A stretch of DNA of 64,000 bases from an uncultured Lachnospiraceae bacterium (lineage in GTDB: Bacteria; Bacillota; Clostridia; Lachnospirales; Lachnospiraceae), in NCBI GenBank assembly GCA_934418125.1, contig CAKRWT010000005.1:82095-146094 (forward strand), read 5' to 3'. This document shows positions 53,109 through 63,047 of this stretch, one piece after another. Each line of letters opens with the position of its first letter. The first letter of the stretch is position 1. A model generated the notes under the pieces. That model did not search any database, had not been told where the DNA came from, and was given only the letters and a program-made list of their open reading frames with translations. A program made the translations under genes and the position numbers.

Positions 53109-53975
53109 ATGGGAATTATTAAGACAGATAAATTAGTTTATGAATATATCAGGCGCGATGAAGAGGGCAATGTAGAGGGCATTACCCGTGCAGTCGATGA
53201 AGTGGACATTGATGTAAAACAGGGCGATTTTGTAGCGATTCTGGGACATAATGGTTCCGGTAAATCCACTCTTGCCAAACATATCAATGCCATTCTCTAT
53301 CCTACAGAAGGTGCTGTCTGGGTGGATGGCATGAACACCAGGGACGAAAAGGATTTGTGGAATATCAGACAGGAAGCAGGTATGGTATTTCAGAACCCGG
53401 ATAACCAGATTATCGGTCAGGTGGTCGAGGAAGATGTAGGATTTGGACCGGAGAATATGGGAGTACCAACAGAGGAAATCTGGGAGCGTGTAGAGGAAAG
53501 CCTGAAGGCGGTAGATATGTATGAATATCGGAAACACTCACCCAATAAGCTTTCAGGGGGGCAGAAGCAGAGAGTTTCCATCGCAGGTGTGATTGCCATG
53601 CATCCGAAGTGCATTATTCTGGATGAGCCCACGGCGATGCTTGACCCGAATGGACGAAAAGAGGTAGTACGTGCCGTCAGGGCGTTAAATGATGTGGAGG
53701 GCATTACCATTGTCCTCATTACGCATTATATGGAAGAAATTATTCATGCGGATAAGGTATTTGTAATGGATAAGGGAAAAGTGGCTATGGAAGGAACTCC
53801 TTATGAAATCTTTTCCCAGGTAGAGCGATTAAAGGAACTGCGTCTGGATGTACCACAGGTTACCTTACTGGCACATGAACTGAAACAGAGAGGACTGGAT
53901 TTACCGGATGGCATTTTGACGGTGGAAGAACTGACAGATGCATTGATGAAAGAAAGGGCACAGAAATGTCTTTGA
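53109..53975 (+). CDS. ecfA1: Energy-coupling factor transporter ATPase EcfA1
   Basis: A 288-residue ATPase of the shared ECF module that powers vitamin uptake with separate S components. Walker [10 protein letters not shown] at 46-54, LSGGQKQ signature and [16 protein letters not shown] 53109 fits AAAGGA spacing best. Its 3' end overlaps ecfA2 by 10 bases. No S-component gene is nearby, as expected for the group II shared module. Confidence 0.95.
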   Translation: MGIIKTDKLVYEYIRRDEEGNVEGITRAVDEVDIDVKQGDFVAILGHNGSGKSTLAKHINAILYPTEGAVWVDGMNTRDEKDLWNIRQEAGMVFQNPDNQIIGQVVEEDVGFGPENMGVPTEEIWERVEESLKAVDMYEYRKHSPNKLSGGQKQRVSIAGVIAMHPKCIILDEPTAMLDPNGRKEVVRAVRALNDVEGITIVLITHYMEEIIHADKVFVMDKGKVAMEGTPYEIFSQVERLKELRLDVPQVTLLAHELKQRGLDLPDGILTVEELTDALMKERAQKCL

Positions 53976-54814
53976 TATTAGACCATGTGAATTATGTATA
54001 TGGAGATGATACTGCACTGGCAGTACATGCATTAAAGGATGTGAATCTGGTAATTCCGGAAGGACAATTTATCGGTCTTATCGGACATACCGGTTCTGGC
54101 AAATCCACCCTGGTACAGCATTTAAACGGACTGATTAAGCCTACCAGTGGGGCGATTTACTTTAATGGGGAAGATATCCATGCAGAGGATTATGATAAGA
54201 AGAAGCTGCGCAGCAAGGTTGGGCTGGTGTTTCAGTATCCGGAGCATCAGTTGTTTGAGATAGATGTGTTTACAGATGTCTGCTTTGGCCCTAAGAATCT
54301 GGGCTTATCCAAGCAGGAAACAGAGCTCCGTGCTTATGCAGCATTGAAACAGGTAGGCTTGGAGGATGAATATTTCTATCAGTCCCCCTTTGACCTTTCC
54401 GGTGGACAGAAGAGAAGAGTTGCCATTGCCGGGGTACTTGCCATGAAACCGGATATCCTGATTCTGGACGAGCCTACGGCGGGGCTGGACCCTAAGGGAA
54501 GAGATGAGATTCTTGATCAGATTGCAAAGTTAAAAGAGGAAACAGGCATTACGGTCATCCTGGTATCTCACAGTATGGAAGATGTTGCAAAATATGTGGA
54601 GCGGATTATTGTCATGAACCATGGCAGTGTGCTCTATGACGACACACCGAAGGAAGTATTCAAGCATTATAAGGAGCTGGAAGAGGTCGGGCTTGCAGCA
54701 CCCCAGGTAACTTATATTATGCAGGCACTGGCGAAGCGTGGACTGCCGGTAGCAACGGATGCCACGACGATTGAAGAAGCCAGGGATGAGATTTTAAGAG
54801 CGATGAACAAGTAA
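53966..54814 (+). CDS. ecfA2: Energy-coupling factor transporter ATPase EcfA2
   Basis: A 282-residue partner ATPase: Walker [10 protein letters not shown], signature [13 protein letters not shown], Walker [14 protein letters not shown]. Overlaps ecfA1, and ecfT follows within 31 bases. EcfA1-EcfA2 form the motor bound by EcfT. Confidence 0.95.
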   Translation: MSLILDHVNYVYGDDTALAVHALKDVNLVIPEGQFIGLIGHTGSGKSTLVQHLNGLIKPTSGAIYFNGEDIHAEDYDKKKLRSKVGLVFQYPEHQLFEIDVFTDVCFGPKNLGLSKQETELRAYAALKQVGLEDEYFYQSPFDLSGGQKRRVAIAGVLAMKPDILILDEPTAGLDPKGRDEILDQIAKLKEETGITVILVSHSMEDVAKYVERIIVMNHGSVLYDDTPKEVFKHYKELEEVGLAAPQVTYIMQALAKRGLPVATDATTIEEARDEILRAMNK

Positions 54815-54845
54815 CGAAGAAAAGAAAAAAGATTGGAGTATGGAT

Positions 54846-55646
54846 ATGATTCGAGATATCACACTGGGCCAGTATTATCAGGCAGACTCTGTCATTCATA
54901 AACTGGACCCACGGGTAAAGCTGGTAGCGACTATCTGCTTTATCATATCTTTGTTTGTAGTGCAGAACTGGGTAGGTTATGTGGTGGCAGCTGTTTTTCT
55001 GGCAGCTATGATTAAGTTGTCTAAGGTTCCGTTTAAATTCATGGTAAAAGGAATGAAAGCGATAGTCTTTATTCTGTTGATTACCCTGTTGTTTAACCTG
55101 TTCCTGACACCGGGAGAGCCGCTCATTACCATCTGGAAGTTAAAAATTACAAAGGAAGGCTTACGAATTGCCGTGATGATGGCGGTCCGTTTATGTTTTT
55201 TAATTATCGGTTCTTCCATTATGACATTAACGACTACCCCGAACAGCCTGACAGATGGTATGGAGAAGCTGATGAAGCCGCTGAAGATATTCCGCGTACC
55301 GGTGCATGAGGTGGCAATGATGATGTCCATCGCACTGCGTTTTATTCCCATTTTATTAGAAGAGACCGATAAGATTATGAAAGCACAGATTGCCAGAGGC
55401 GCCGATTTTGAAAGTGGTAATCTGATTAAGAAGGCAAAGGCAATGGTGCCATTGTTAGTACCATTATTTATCTCCGCGTTCCGTAGAGCCAACGATTTGG
55501 CGATGGCAATGGAAGCCAGATGTTATCGTGGAGGAGAACATCGGACGAAAATGAAGCCGTTAATCTACCACAAGAGGGATTATATCGGCTATACCATACT
55601 GGCATGTTATTTTGCACTGTGCATTACCATCCGCATTGTATTTTAA
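54846..55646 (+). CDS. ecfT: Energy-coupling factor transmembrane protein EcfT
   Basis: A 266-residue membrane protein with about five hydrophobic segments and the two coupling motifs ARGAD (near 178) and ARCYRG (near 222) that dock into the ATPases. ATG 54846 leaves 7 bases to GGAG; ATG 54840 is too close. Confidence 0.95.
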   Translation: MIRDITLGQYYQADSVIHKLDPRVKLVATICFIISLFVVQNWVGYVVAAVFLAAMIKLSKVPFKFMVKGMKAIVFILLITLLFNLFLTPGEPLITIWKLKITKEGLRIAVMMAVRLCFLIIGSSIMTLTTTPNSLTDGMEKLMKPLKIFRVPVHEVAMMMSIALRFIPILLEETDKIMKAQIARGADFESGNLIKKAKAMVPLLVPLFISAFRRANDLAMAMEARCYRGGEHRTKMKPLIYHKRDYIGYTILACYFALCITIRIVF

Positions 55647-55712
55647 AAAAGGAAAGCTGTATAGCAGCGATTTTGCGAAGAGCCCATAGGTTCTTGCAGA
55701 AATGAGGAAATT

Positions 55713-56450
55713 ATGAAACGAGTTATGCTGACAGTTGCCTATGATGGAACCAACTATCATGGCTGGCAGATACAACCAAATGGAGAGACAATAGAAGGCA
55801 TCCTGAACAGATGCCTTTCTGTGCTTTTAGGGGAAAAAATTGCAGTCATAGGAGCCAGCCGGACAGACTCCGGCGTGCATGCCATGGGAAATGTTGCTGT
55901 TTTTGATACGGAAAGTCCTATTCCGGCAGAGAAAATGTCTTATGCCCTGAATCAGAGACTGCCGGAGGATATACGGATTCAGAAAGCAGAAGAAGTAGCT
56001 TCTGATTTTCATCCAAGGCACTGTGCCAGCCGGAAAACCTATGAATACCGGATTTATAATGCGCCCTTCCCAATGCCGGTAAGAAGACTGTACAGCTATT
56101 TTACTTATGTGCCTCTTGCTATAGAACGTATGCGTCAGGGGGCAGCTTATCTGGTGGGAGAACATGATTTTAAGAGCTTTTGCAGCGTGCAGGCACAGGT
56201 GGAGAGCACCATACGTCAGATAGATGCGGTAGAAGTATTACAGGAAAATCAGGAAATCGTTATCCGGGTATCCGGCAGGGGATTTCTCTATAATATGGTA
56301 CGGATTATTGCAGGAACTTTGATGGAAGTAGGAAGAGGGCATATTGAGCCGGAAAAGGTAGATGAGATTCTCAGGGCAAAAGACCGGCAGGCAGCAGGTC
56401 CTACAGCCCCCGCCTGTGGTCTTACCCTGATAAAATATGAATTCCTTTAA
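55713..56450 (+). CDS. truA: tRNA pseudouridine(38-40) synthase TruA
   Basis: A 245-residue synthase. Catalytic Asp52 lies in SRTDSGVHAMGN; GRGFLYNMVRIIAGTLMEVG and the C-terminal AGPTAPACGLTL are family signatures. Leader has GCAGAAATGAGGA before the start. Its stop overlaps the convergent GH43 stop by about 4 bases. In other Firmicutes rplM follows directly; here it is 6.6 kb away. Confidence 0.97.
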   Translation: MKRVMLTVAYDGTNYHGWQIQPNGETIEGILNRCLSVLLGEKIAVIGASRTDSGVHAMGNVAVFDTESPIPAEKMSYALNQRLPEDIRIQKAEEVASDFHPRHCASRKTYEYRIYNAPFPMPVRRLYSYFTYVPLAIERMRQGAAYLVGEHDFKSFCSVQAQVESTIRQIDAVEVLQENQEIVIRVSGRGFLYNMVRIIAGTLMEVGRGHIEPEKVDEILRAKDRQAAGPTAPACGLTLIKYEFL

Positions 56451-57958
56451 TCGTTCTGATAATGGCAGTTAAAGTCTGTGAAAACAGCAGTATTACCACC
56501 GATAGCATAAAGTCCCAGGACAACGCCGGTAAAACCGCCAGCCACTTCGCTGGATAGATATTTAGAGTAGCCCATGCCCAGATAGGTTTCTTCTGGAGCT
56601 GGTGTATCGGTAACTATCGCATCGGTGTTGGAAGTCACATAGAAGTGATAAGTAAGGCTGTCGGAACGGACAATCAGCTTCGCACTGTTTCCCGTTACCG
56701 GAATCACGGACTGGATATGCTTGGCACTGCCAATGTTAATCTTTAAGACTGCTTCATATCCTGACGCGCCTTTTCGCAGGGCAATATCATAATGTTCCAG
56801 TTCATCCATATAGACAGTAAGACCTGCTTCGCCCTGGTTTAAGGAAAGGGCAACGCTGGTTGTCATGGTAAAATCCTTCTGACGGATTCCCAGGAACGTA
56901 GGTGAGTCAGCTTCCTCTAAAGTAATAGCGGTTCCATGCAGGGTCAGTTTATTCTCAGCCATTTCATACTGCCCGGTATGTGGATGACGCAGGTAAATCC
57001 AGTCCAGATTCCAGTCGGTATTCTGGAAGGTATAGGTGTTTTTAACTTCCTGGACAAAATCACCGGCAATCTCATAAGAGGCTTCGGTGGTGCCATCGTT
57101 GCCACAGGTAAACCAGCCGTCTGCATCGAAGGTAACCGGGGTAAGGAATGTTTCCCTGCCAAGATGGTGAAAAGGCTGCCATTTATGAATCTGGCGGAAA
57201 CCAAGGGTCAGGATAAACCAGTCGCCGTTTGCTTTCTGCACCAGGTCTCCGTGACCGATACCCTGGATGATTTCCGGAGCCTTGTTACGATTAGTTAATA
57301 CCGGATTCTTTGGATAGTTCTCGAAAGGTCCCCAGATATTGTCGGATTTGGCATAGGCAACCATGTGGCCATATTCCGTACCGCCTTCCGCCACCATCAG
57401 ATAGTAGGTGTCTCCGATGCGATACATGTGTGGGCTTTCCAGATAACGGCCACCGGCACCCTGCCAGATAGCCTTACTGGGGGAAAGCTTCTTACCGGTC
57501 TGAATATCAATTTCACACTGGATAACACTGTTTACGCCATTTTCATCCTGTCCATTGCTGATAAAATATGCGTGACCATTATCAAACAGCAGGGAAGGGT
57601 CAATGCCACCCTGGTCTACGGTAATCGGCTCGGACCACTCGCCGTAGATGTCATCGGTATAAACATAGAAGTTTTCTTCCGTGGTATTGTTGTTGGTTAC
57701 CATGTAGAAGCGTCCCTCATGATAACGGATAGTCGGGGCAAACACACCGCCGGAACTGTTTACTTTTTCTAACATGACCTGGCTTTTGCGGGTCAGCACA
57801 TGTCCAATCTGTTTCCAGTTGACCAAATCTTCACTTTCAAATAGTGGTACACCAGGAAGGAACTGAAAAGAACTGCAAGTAAGGTAAAATTTGCCATTTG
57901 CTTCGCAGACACTGGGGTCCGGGTAGAAGCCTTTTACAACAGGGTTAGTATAACGCAT
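56447..57958 (-). CDS. Glycoside hydrolase family 43 enzyme (beta-xylosidase/arabinofuranosidase type)
   Basis: A 503-residue two-domain GH43. The five-bladed propeller (~1-310) has catalytic base Asp14 (FYPDPSV), pKa modulator Asp120 (GGIDPS) and acid Glu174 (YLESPHMY). The C-terminal beta-sandwich (~325-503) is the usual accessory domain of GH43 xylosidases. No signal peptide, so it should act on imported xylo-oligosaccharides. Leader TTCAGAAATGAGGA precedes the start. Specificity between xylose and arabinose cannot be fixed from sequence alone. Confidence 0.93.
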   Translation of the reverse strand: MRYTNPVVKGFYPDPSVCEANGKFYLTCSSFQFLPGVPLFESEDLVNWKQIGHVLTRKSQVMLEKVNSSGGVFAPTIRYHEGRFYMVTNNNTTEENFYVYTDDIYGEWSEPITVDQGGIDPSLLFDNGHAYFISNGQDENGVNSVIQCEIDIQTGKKLSPSKAIWQGAGGRYLESPHMYRIGDTYYLMVAEGGTEYGHMVAYAKSDNIWGPFENYPKNPVLTNRNKAPEIIQGIGHGDLVQKANGDWFILTLGFRQIHKWQPFHHLGRETFLTPVTFDADGWFTCGNDGTTEASYEIAGDFVQEVKNTYTFQNTDWNLDWIYLRHPHTGQYEMAENKLTLHGTAITLEEADSPTFLGIRQKDFTMTTSVALSLNQGEAGLTVYMDELEHYDIALRKGASGYEAVLKINIGSAKHIQSVIPVTGNSAKLIVRSDSLTYHFYVTSNTDAIVTDTPAPEETYLGMGYSKYLSSEVAGGFTGVVLGLYAIGGNTAVFTDFNCHYQND

Positions 57959-57995
57959 AATGGATTCCTCATTTCTGAATTATTATTTAAGATGG

Positions 57996-58194
57996 GGTAA
58001 TTGTGACATTATTAGATGATTGATTTACGATATACAAATGAATAACCAGTCGAAGGACCCTTGTAGGACGCTGGTATTTAGTGGCTGTATTTTAGCCACT
58101 TATGTACCATTGCGTCCGGAGCGGAGCGAAAGCGTGTCCGAGATGGTTATTCGGTTGCATATCGTTTTCGTATTTCTACAGAGTCGCAATTACC
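57996..58194 (+). repeat. Dispersed palindromic repeat, copy C (full length)
   Basis: A ~199-bp element with inverted ends (GGTAATTGTGAC at 57996-58007; GTCGCAATTACC ending 58194). Inner inverted repeat 58028-58047 and 58145-58164 match at 17 of 20 positions. Central hairpins: GGACGC/GCGTCC (58066-58071, 58112-58117), GGTA/TACC and GTGGCT/AGCCAC (58081-58086, 58094-58099). It fills the gap upstream of GH43 and before the ABC operon promoter. Confidence 0.85.
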
Positions 58195-58292
58195 TGTTAC
58201 CTTAATTAGTGTAATTTCAGTATAGAAGAGATTACCGCAAGGCACAATGTAATAATCTATTTATTATAGTGTAAAAAATAGATGTCAGAATA

Positions 58293-58344
58293 TTGACAAA
58301 TGTAAAAAAAAACCTATAATATTTAGTTAGTCGAAACTAACTAA
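58293..58344 (+). promoter_or_regulatory. Promoter and operator of the ABC/lipoprotein operon
   Basis: TTGACA (58293-58298), 16-base spacer, TATAAT (58315-58320). A perfect dyad TTAGTTAG-tcgaaa-CTAACTAA (58323-58344) sits at the transcription start, typical of TetR or MarR repression. No such regulator gene is adjacent. Confidence 0.8.
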
Positions 58345-58397
58345 CAACGCGAATTAAGACAAGAATGAGAACAAAAACACAATGAGGAGGGAAAGAG

Positions 58398-59096
58398 ATG
58401 TTTTTGGAGATACAGAATATCAAAAAGCATTATGGAGAGGGAGACAGCCGGGTTGAAGTACTAAAAGGAATCAATCTGTCCATCGAAAAGGGTGAATTCT
58501 GTGTATTACTGGGTCCATCCGGTTCCGGAAAGTCCACGTTATTAAATATTATGGGTGGAATTGACCAGGCAGACGAGGGCAGCATCCTGATTAACCAGGA
58601 AAAAATCGCAGATATGAATGAAAAGAGACTGACAGAATACCGCAGAAAGCATCTGGGATATATTTTCCAGATGTATAACCTGATACCCAATCTTACAGTA
58701 CGTGAGAATATCGAAGTAGGAGCTTATTTAAGCGATGCCCCGCTGGAAGTGGATGAACTGATGGAGACACTGGGACTGACAGCACATAAGAATAAATTAC
58801 CAAACCAATTATCCGGTGGACAACAACAGCGATGTGCCATAGGTCGCGCTATTGTAAAGAACCCGGATATTTTATTGTGTGACGAACCTACCGGGGCACT
58901 GGATTATGCCAATTCCAAAGAGATTTTGAAACTGATAGAAGCCGTCAATAAGAAATATGGAAATACCATTATCATGGTAACCCATAACGATGCCATTAAG
59001 CTGATGGCAGACAGAGTTGTAAAGCTGCGTGATGGTATGATTCGTAAAAATTACCTGAATGAAGAGAAAGTTCTTGCACAGGATTTGGATTGGTAA
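58398..59096 (+). CDS. ABC transporter ATP-binding protein (MacB/LolD type)
   Basis: A 232-residue ATPase with Walker [11 protein letters not shown]-loop FQMYNLIPN, signature [14 protein letters not shown] and Walker [21 protein letters not shown] precedes the ATG. The FtsX-type permease begins 14 bases after its stop. Repressor-controlled promoter upstream. Confidence 0.95.
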   Translation: MFLEIQNIKKHYGEGDSRVEVLKGINLSIEKGEFCVLLGPSGSGKSTLLNIMGGIDQADEGSILINQEKIADMNEKRLTEYRRKHLGYIFQMYNLIPNLTVRENIEVGAYLSDAPLEVDELMETLGLTAHKNKLPNQLSGGQQQRCAIGRAIVKNPDILLCDEPTGALDYANSKEILKLIEAVNKKYGNTIIMVTHNDAIKLMADRVVKLRDGMIRKNYLNEEKVLAQDLDW

Positions 59097-59110
59097 GGAG
59101 GATCAGGAAA

Positions 59111-61429
59111 ATGAAAAATCCGTTAAGAAAACGATTGCCAAGAGAATTCCGTGATGAACTGGGGAAATATCTTGTCATTCTTATTTTACTGGTTGCTACC
59201 ATCGGTTTTGTATCCGGCTTCCTGGTAGCGGACGGCAGTATGTTAAGTGCCTATAACGAAGGCTTTACCAAATATTGTATCGAAAATGGTCACTTTACAA
59301 CGGTAAAGCAGATGAACAAGGCACAGAAAAAAGCCATAGAAGATATGGGAATCAACATCTATGAGCAGTTTTATGTAGAAGAGGAACTGGAAAATAACAG
59401 CAAACTCAGAATTTATGCTGACAGGACACAGGTCAATATCGTGTGCCTGATGGAAGGTTCTATGCCGGCAGGGGAAAATGAAATTGCTCTGGACCGTATG
59501 TATGCAGACAACAATAGTCTGACAACGGGAGAAAGCATAAATATCGCAGGAAAGACATATGTGGTTACCGGACTGGTAGCTTTGCCGGATTATAGCTGCC
59601 TGTTTGAGGATAATGGAGATTCTATGTTTGATGCGGTCAAATTCGGAGTAGCCGTGGTAACCCCGGAGGCATTCCAGAATTTGGATAAAGAACAGATGTC
59701 CTGCACCTACGCCTGGCGGTACAAGACGCAGCCAACAGACGAAATCGAAGAGAAAGAGTGGGCGGATGATTTGTCTGAGCAGATAACACAAGAAGTGGTA
59801 CTGGACGATTATGTGCCCCGGTATATGAACCAGGCAATTCGTTTTACCGGAGATGATATGGGCTCGGATAAAGCAATGGTAACGGTACTGCTGTATATTA
59901 TCATTATTATCATGGCATTTGTATTTGGATTAACCATCAGTGATACCATTACCAGAGAGTCCAATGTTATTGGTACCCTGCGGGCCTCTGGTTATACCAA
60001 AAAGGAATTGATTTCACATTACATGGCAGCACCTATGGCAATTACTCTTTTGGGAGCAGTTGCGGGAAATATTATTGGTTATACCATAATGAAAAAGGTG
60101 TGTGTGGATATGTATTACGGAAGCTATAGCCTGCCAACTTATACTACTGTCTGGAGTGGAGAGGCGTTTGTCCTGACTACGATTATACCGGCAATCATGA
60201 TGGCAGTCATTAACTATGCCGTTTTAAGCCACAAGATGAAATGTACACCTCTTCAGTTTTTGAGAAAAGATTTAACGAAACGTAAGAGAAAGCATGCCGT
60301 GAAATTGAACAGAAGAATCCCCTTTTTCCTGCGATTCCGTTTGCGGGTTATTTTCCAGAATATTGGAAATTATGTGGTACTGATGATTGGTATCCTGTTT
60401 GTAAATCTGTTGCTGCTTTTCGGACTGGGAATGCCTTCTACCTTGGATTATTATCAAAATACGGTTACAGAAAACATGCTGGCTAAGTATCAGTATATCC
60501 TGACCATCCCCACCGGCAGTATCAAGGAAGACCATAAGCTGGAAAGTATGCTGGCAGGACTGGAGTTTATGAATGAAGTGTCCACAGAAAATGAAGATGC
60601 GGAGAAATTCAGCGCGTATTCTTTGGAAACCACCACTACCGGTGTTAAAAAAGAAGAAATTCTTTTCTATGGCATTGAAGAAAACAGTAAGTATGTAGAT
60701 TTAGACCTGAAAAAGGGTGATGTTGTTATTTCCAGTGCCTATGCCGGCAAGTTTGATTTGGAAAAAGGAGATATTATTACTCTGAAAGAAAAATATGAGA
60801 AGGAAGAATATTCTTTTCAGGTGACCGGCATCTATGACTACGAGGCAAGTCTGGTCGTCTTTATGGACAGGGAGTATCTGAATGAAGTGTTTGATTTGGG
60901 AAAAGGAATGTTCGGCGGGTATTTTTCTTCCACGGAGATTACAGATATAGACAGTCAATATATCGGTTCTGTCATTGATGAAGATGCTCTGACAAAAATC
61001 AGCAGACAGCTTGATGTATCCATGGGAAATTTCATGGTACTGATAGAAGGGTTTGCAGTACTTATCTTTGTGGTAATTATTTATCTGCTTAGTAAGATTA
61101 TCATTGAGAAAAATGCCAGTGCCATTTCCATGACAAAGATACTTGGATACCGCAATGGGGAAATCGGCAGACTCTATATTCTGTCTACCACCATGGTAGT
61201 CATACTTGGCATCCTGATTAGTATTCCATTGGATGTGGAGGCATTAAAAGGAATATGGAAGGAAATGATGTTAAGTAGTTTTACCGGATGGCTGCCGTGT
61301 CATCTGGAGTCAGATATTTATATCAAAACCTTTGCCATTGGAATTATCAGCTATGCCTGTGTGGCATTTCTGGAACTGCGCAAAATCAAGCGGGTGCCAA
61401 TGGACGTAGCGTTGAAAAATGTAGAGTAA
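59111..61429 (+). CDS. FtsX-family ABC transporter permease
   Basis: A 772-residue permease: N-terminal membrane segment (~18-40), extracellular region, FtsX block (~260-390, VLLYIIIIIMAFVFGLTISD), second amphipathic/membrane start near 415-440 and a C-terminal FtsX block (~640-765). ATG 59111 follows AAGGAGG at 59094-59100. Works with the preceding ATPase and probably with the lipoprotein encoded next. Confidence 0.93.
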   Translation: MKNPLRKRLPREFRDELGKYLVILILLVATIGFVSGFLVADGSMLSAYNEGFTKYCIENGHFTTVKQMNKAQKKAIEDMGINIYEQFYVEEELENNSKLRIYADRTQVNIVCLMEGSMPAGENEIALDRMYADNNSLTTGESINIAGKTYVVTGLVALPDYSCLFEDNGDSMFDAVKFGVAVVTPEAFQNLDKEQMSCTYAWRYKTQPTDEIEEKEWADDLSEQITQEVVLDDYVPRYMNQAIRFTGDDMGSDKAMVTVLLYIIIIIMAFVFGLTISDTITRESNVIGTLRASGYTKKELISHYMAAPMAITLLGAVAGNIIGYTIMKKVCVDMYYGSYSLPTYTTVWSGEAFVLTTIIPAIMMAVINYAVLSHKMKCTPLQFLRKDLTKRKRKHAVKLNRRIPFFLRFRLRVIFQNIGNYVVLMIGILFVNLLLLFGLGMPSTLDYYQNTVTENMLAKYQYILTIPTGSIKEDHKLESMLAGLEFMNEVSTENEDAEKFSAYSLETTTTGVKKEEILFYGIEENSKYVDLDLKKGDVVISSAYAGKFDLEKGDIITLKEKYEKEEYSFQVTGIYDYEASLVVFMDREYLNEVFDLGKGMFGGYFSSTEITDIDSQYIGSVIDEDALTKISRQLDVSMGNFMVLIEGFAVLIFVVIIYLLSKIIIEKNASAISMTKILGYRNGEIGRLYILSTTMVVILGILISIPLDVEALKGIWKEMMLSSFTGWLPCHLESDIYIKTFAIGIISYACVAFLELRKIKRVPMDVALKNVE

Positions 61430-61474
61430 TAGTGATACCGGAAAGCAACAAAAGGTGCAGAAATGAGGAGCAAT

Positions 61475-62797
61475 ATGAGCGGGAAAAAGAATATTATCAA
61501 AAGAATTACAGGAACGGCAGCACTGCTGGCAGCCTTGTCTATGACCGGATGTGGCAGCAGTAAACAGCCTGCAGTAGAAGAAAAAATAGAAAACCAGGAA
61601 GTGCAGGAGGAAATCTATTCTTATCAGGAAAGCCACATGGAATATGATAAGGAAGAACAGGTCTATGCATTGGCAGATGCCTACGGAAATCCTACCGAAA
61701 TTACCGTGACAACCAAGTTAAAATGTCCCGGTGAGACAGAAACGATAACCGATTATACCAGTCTTACGGATATTAAAAATAAAGAAGGGGATGAAGAATA
61801 TACGTTGGAAGCAGACGGCACTCTTATATGGGAAAATCACGGGGCAGATATTCAATATGAAGGAACGGCAACCAAAGAACTGCCCGTCAGCGTACAGGTG
61901 ACCTACCTTCTGGATGACAAAGAAGTAACCCCGGAAGAGCTGGCAGGGGCAACCGGTAAAGTCACAATCCGTTTTGCTTATGAGAATAAGACTGGGGAAG
62001 GAAAAGACATCGTTCCCTTTGTGGTTGTTTCCGGGATGCAGTTGTCTGCCGATGTGGCATCCAATGTAGAGGCAACCAATGCCAGGGTAAAATACAGTGA
62101 TGACGAATATTACATCATAGGAATGACGTTCCCGGGCATGCAGCAGGTATTTGATGCCGAAGAAAAAGAAGAGAATGAGAAAGAAAACGACAAAGACGAT
62201 GAGAAAGACGAAATCCCGGAAACCATGGAAGTTACCTTCGATGCCACGAATTTTGAACTGGATTTTACCGCAACCATTATCAGCAATGGACTCGTAGAAG
62301 ACCTTGACACAGAAAAACTGGATGATAAAATAACAAAGTATGTGGACAACTTCGGAAAACTGGATGAAGGCGTGGCAAAACTGGCAGATGGCATGAAACA
62401 ACTGGCACAGAGCGGTGATTCCCTCGTAGCAGGTGCGCAGAACTTACAGGCAGGCCTGGAAAGCCTGAATGCTACCATAGCAGCCCTTGCCGCAAGCGGT
62501 GACCCTACCTATGTACAGCTCGCAGCCGCTGCCCAGGCACTGACCCAGGGAAGTACCCAGATGACCGCCGGTGTAAAACAGTATACAGACGGCGTAAAAC
62601 AGGCTTATGACGGAACGGAAAAATTAAAAGAAGGAACCGGAAAGCTTAATGATGCTGCAGACGATATGGAAGAACTGGTGGATAAGATTAAAAATCTCAA
62701 GAACGCCGACGCATCTTATGATAATTACGGAGGCATCGAAGAAGGAAAAAGTGGACAGGTCATGTTTATTGTGGAAACCGCTGAGATAAAAGAGTAG
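61475..62797 (+). CDS. Lipoprotein with YhgE/Pip-like heptad region
   Basis: A 440-residue predicted lipoprotein. Signal peptide ends in the lipobox SMTGC with Cys26. After a beta-rich region (~60-270) and an acidic Lys/Glu stretch (~228-245) comes a helical region (~290-400) with LxxG-type heptads (LADGMKQLAQ, NLQAGLESL, LKEGTGKL) as in YhgE/phage-infection proteins. It has no C-terminal membrane block, unlike full YhgE. ATG 61475 follows GCAGAAATGAGGAG. It ends the ABC/FtsX operon, so it may be an extracellular partner of that transporter. Confidence 0.82.
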   Translation: MSGKKNIIKRITGTAALLAALSMTGCGSSKQPAVEEKIENQEVQEEIYSYQESHMEYDKEEQVYALADAYGNPTEITVTTKLKCPGETETITDYTSLTDIKNKEGDEEYTLEADGTLIWENHGADIQYEGTATKELPVSVQVTYLLDDKEVTPEELAGATGKVTIRFAYENKTGEGKDIVPFVVVSGMQLSADVASNVEATNARVKYSDDEYYIIGMTFPGMQQVFDAEEKEENEKENDKDDEKDEIPETMEVTFDATNFELDFTATIISNGLVEDLDTEKLDDKITKYVDNFGKLDEGVAKLADGMKQLAQSGDSLVAGAQNLQAGLESLNATIAALAASGDPTYVQLAAAAQALTQGSTQMTAGVKQYTDGVKQAYDGTEKLKEGTGKLNDAADDMEELVDKIKNLKNADASYDNYGGIEEGKSGQVMFIVETAEIKE

Positions 62798-62847
62798 AAC
62801 ATGTGCAAAAATCGTGGAAAAACATTTAAAAATCAACGGAAACCTTA

Positions 62848-62876
62848 TTGACACGCGCGGAAGCGTATAATATAAT
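62848..62876 (+). promoter_or_regulatory. Promoter of rplM-rpsI
   Basis: TTGACA (62848-62853), 17-base spacer, TATAAT (62871-62876). Near-consensus; lies 51 bases after the lipoprotein gene. Confidence 0.85.
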
Positions 62877-62882
62877 AGATAA

Positions 62883-63047
62883 CTGTGACAATGTTTAAAA
62901 ATGTTTAGCCAAAGCCCCGGCGAAGACATTTTGAATAGAGTACAATCGTTATCCAGAGGTTTTTACGTGTGGCCGGACATCTGCACAAGAATACGGAAGG
63001 GTAACACAGACAATCGAAAGCGATTAGTTACTATGGAGGTTAATGGA
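62883..63047 (+). ncRNA. Probable L13 leader RNA upstream of rplM
   Basis: A 165-base untranslated leader between a strong promoter and the rplM ribosome binding site (TGGAGGT at 63034-63040). L13 leaders that bind L13 are established in Firmicutes at this position. Local pairing such as AATCG.AAGCGATT (around 63012-63025) is visible, but I did not fold the full consensus. Confidence 0.5.

Noticed and set aside
58020..58205. Small open frame inside repeat copy C, with a similar peptide in copy B (minus strand)
   Set aside because: The peptide likeness follows from DNA similarity of the repeat; copy A breaks the frame, and no ribosome binding site is present.
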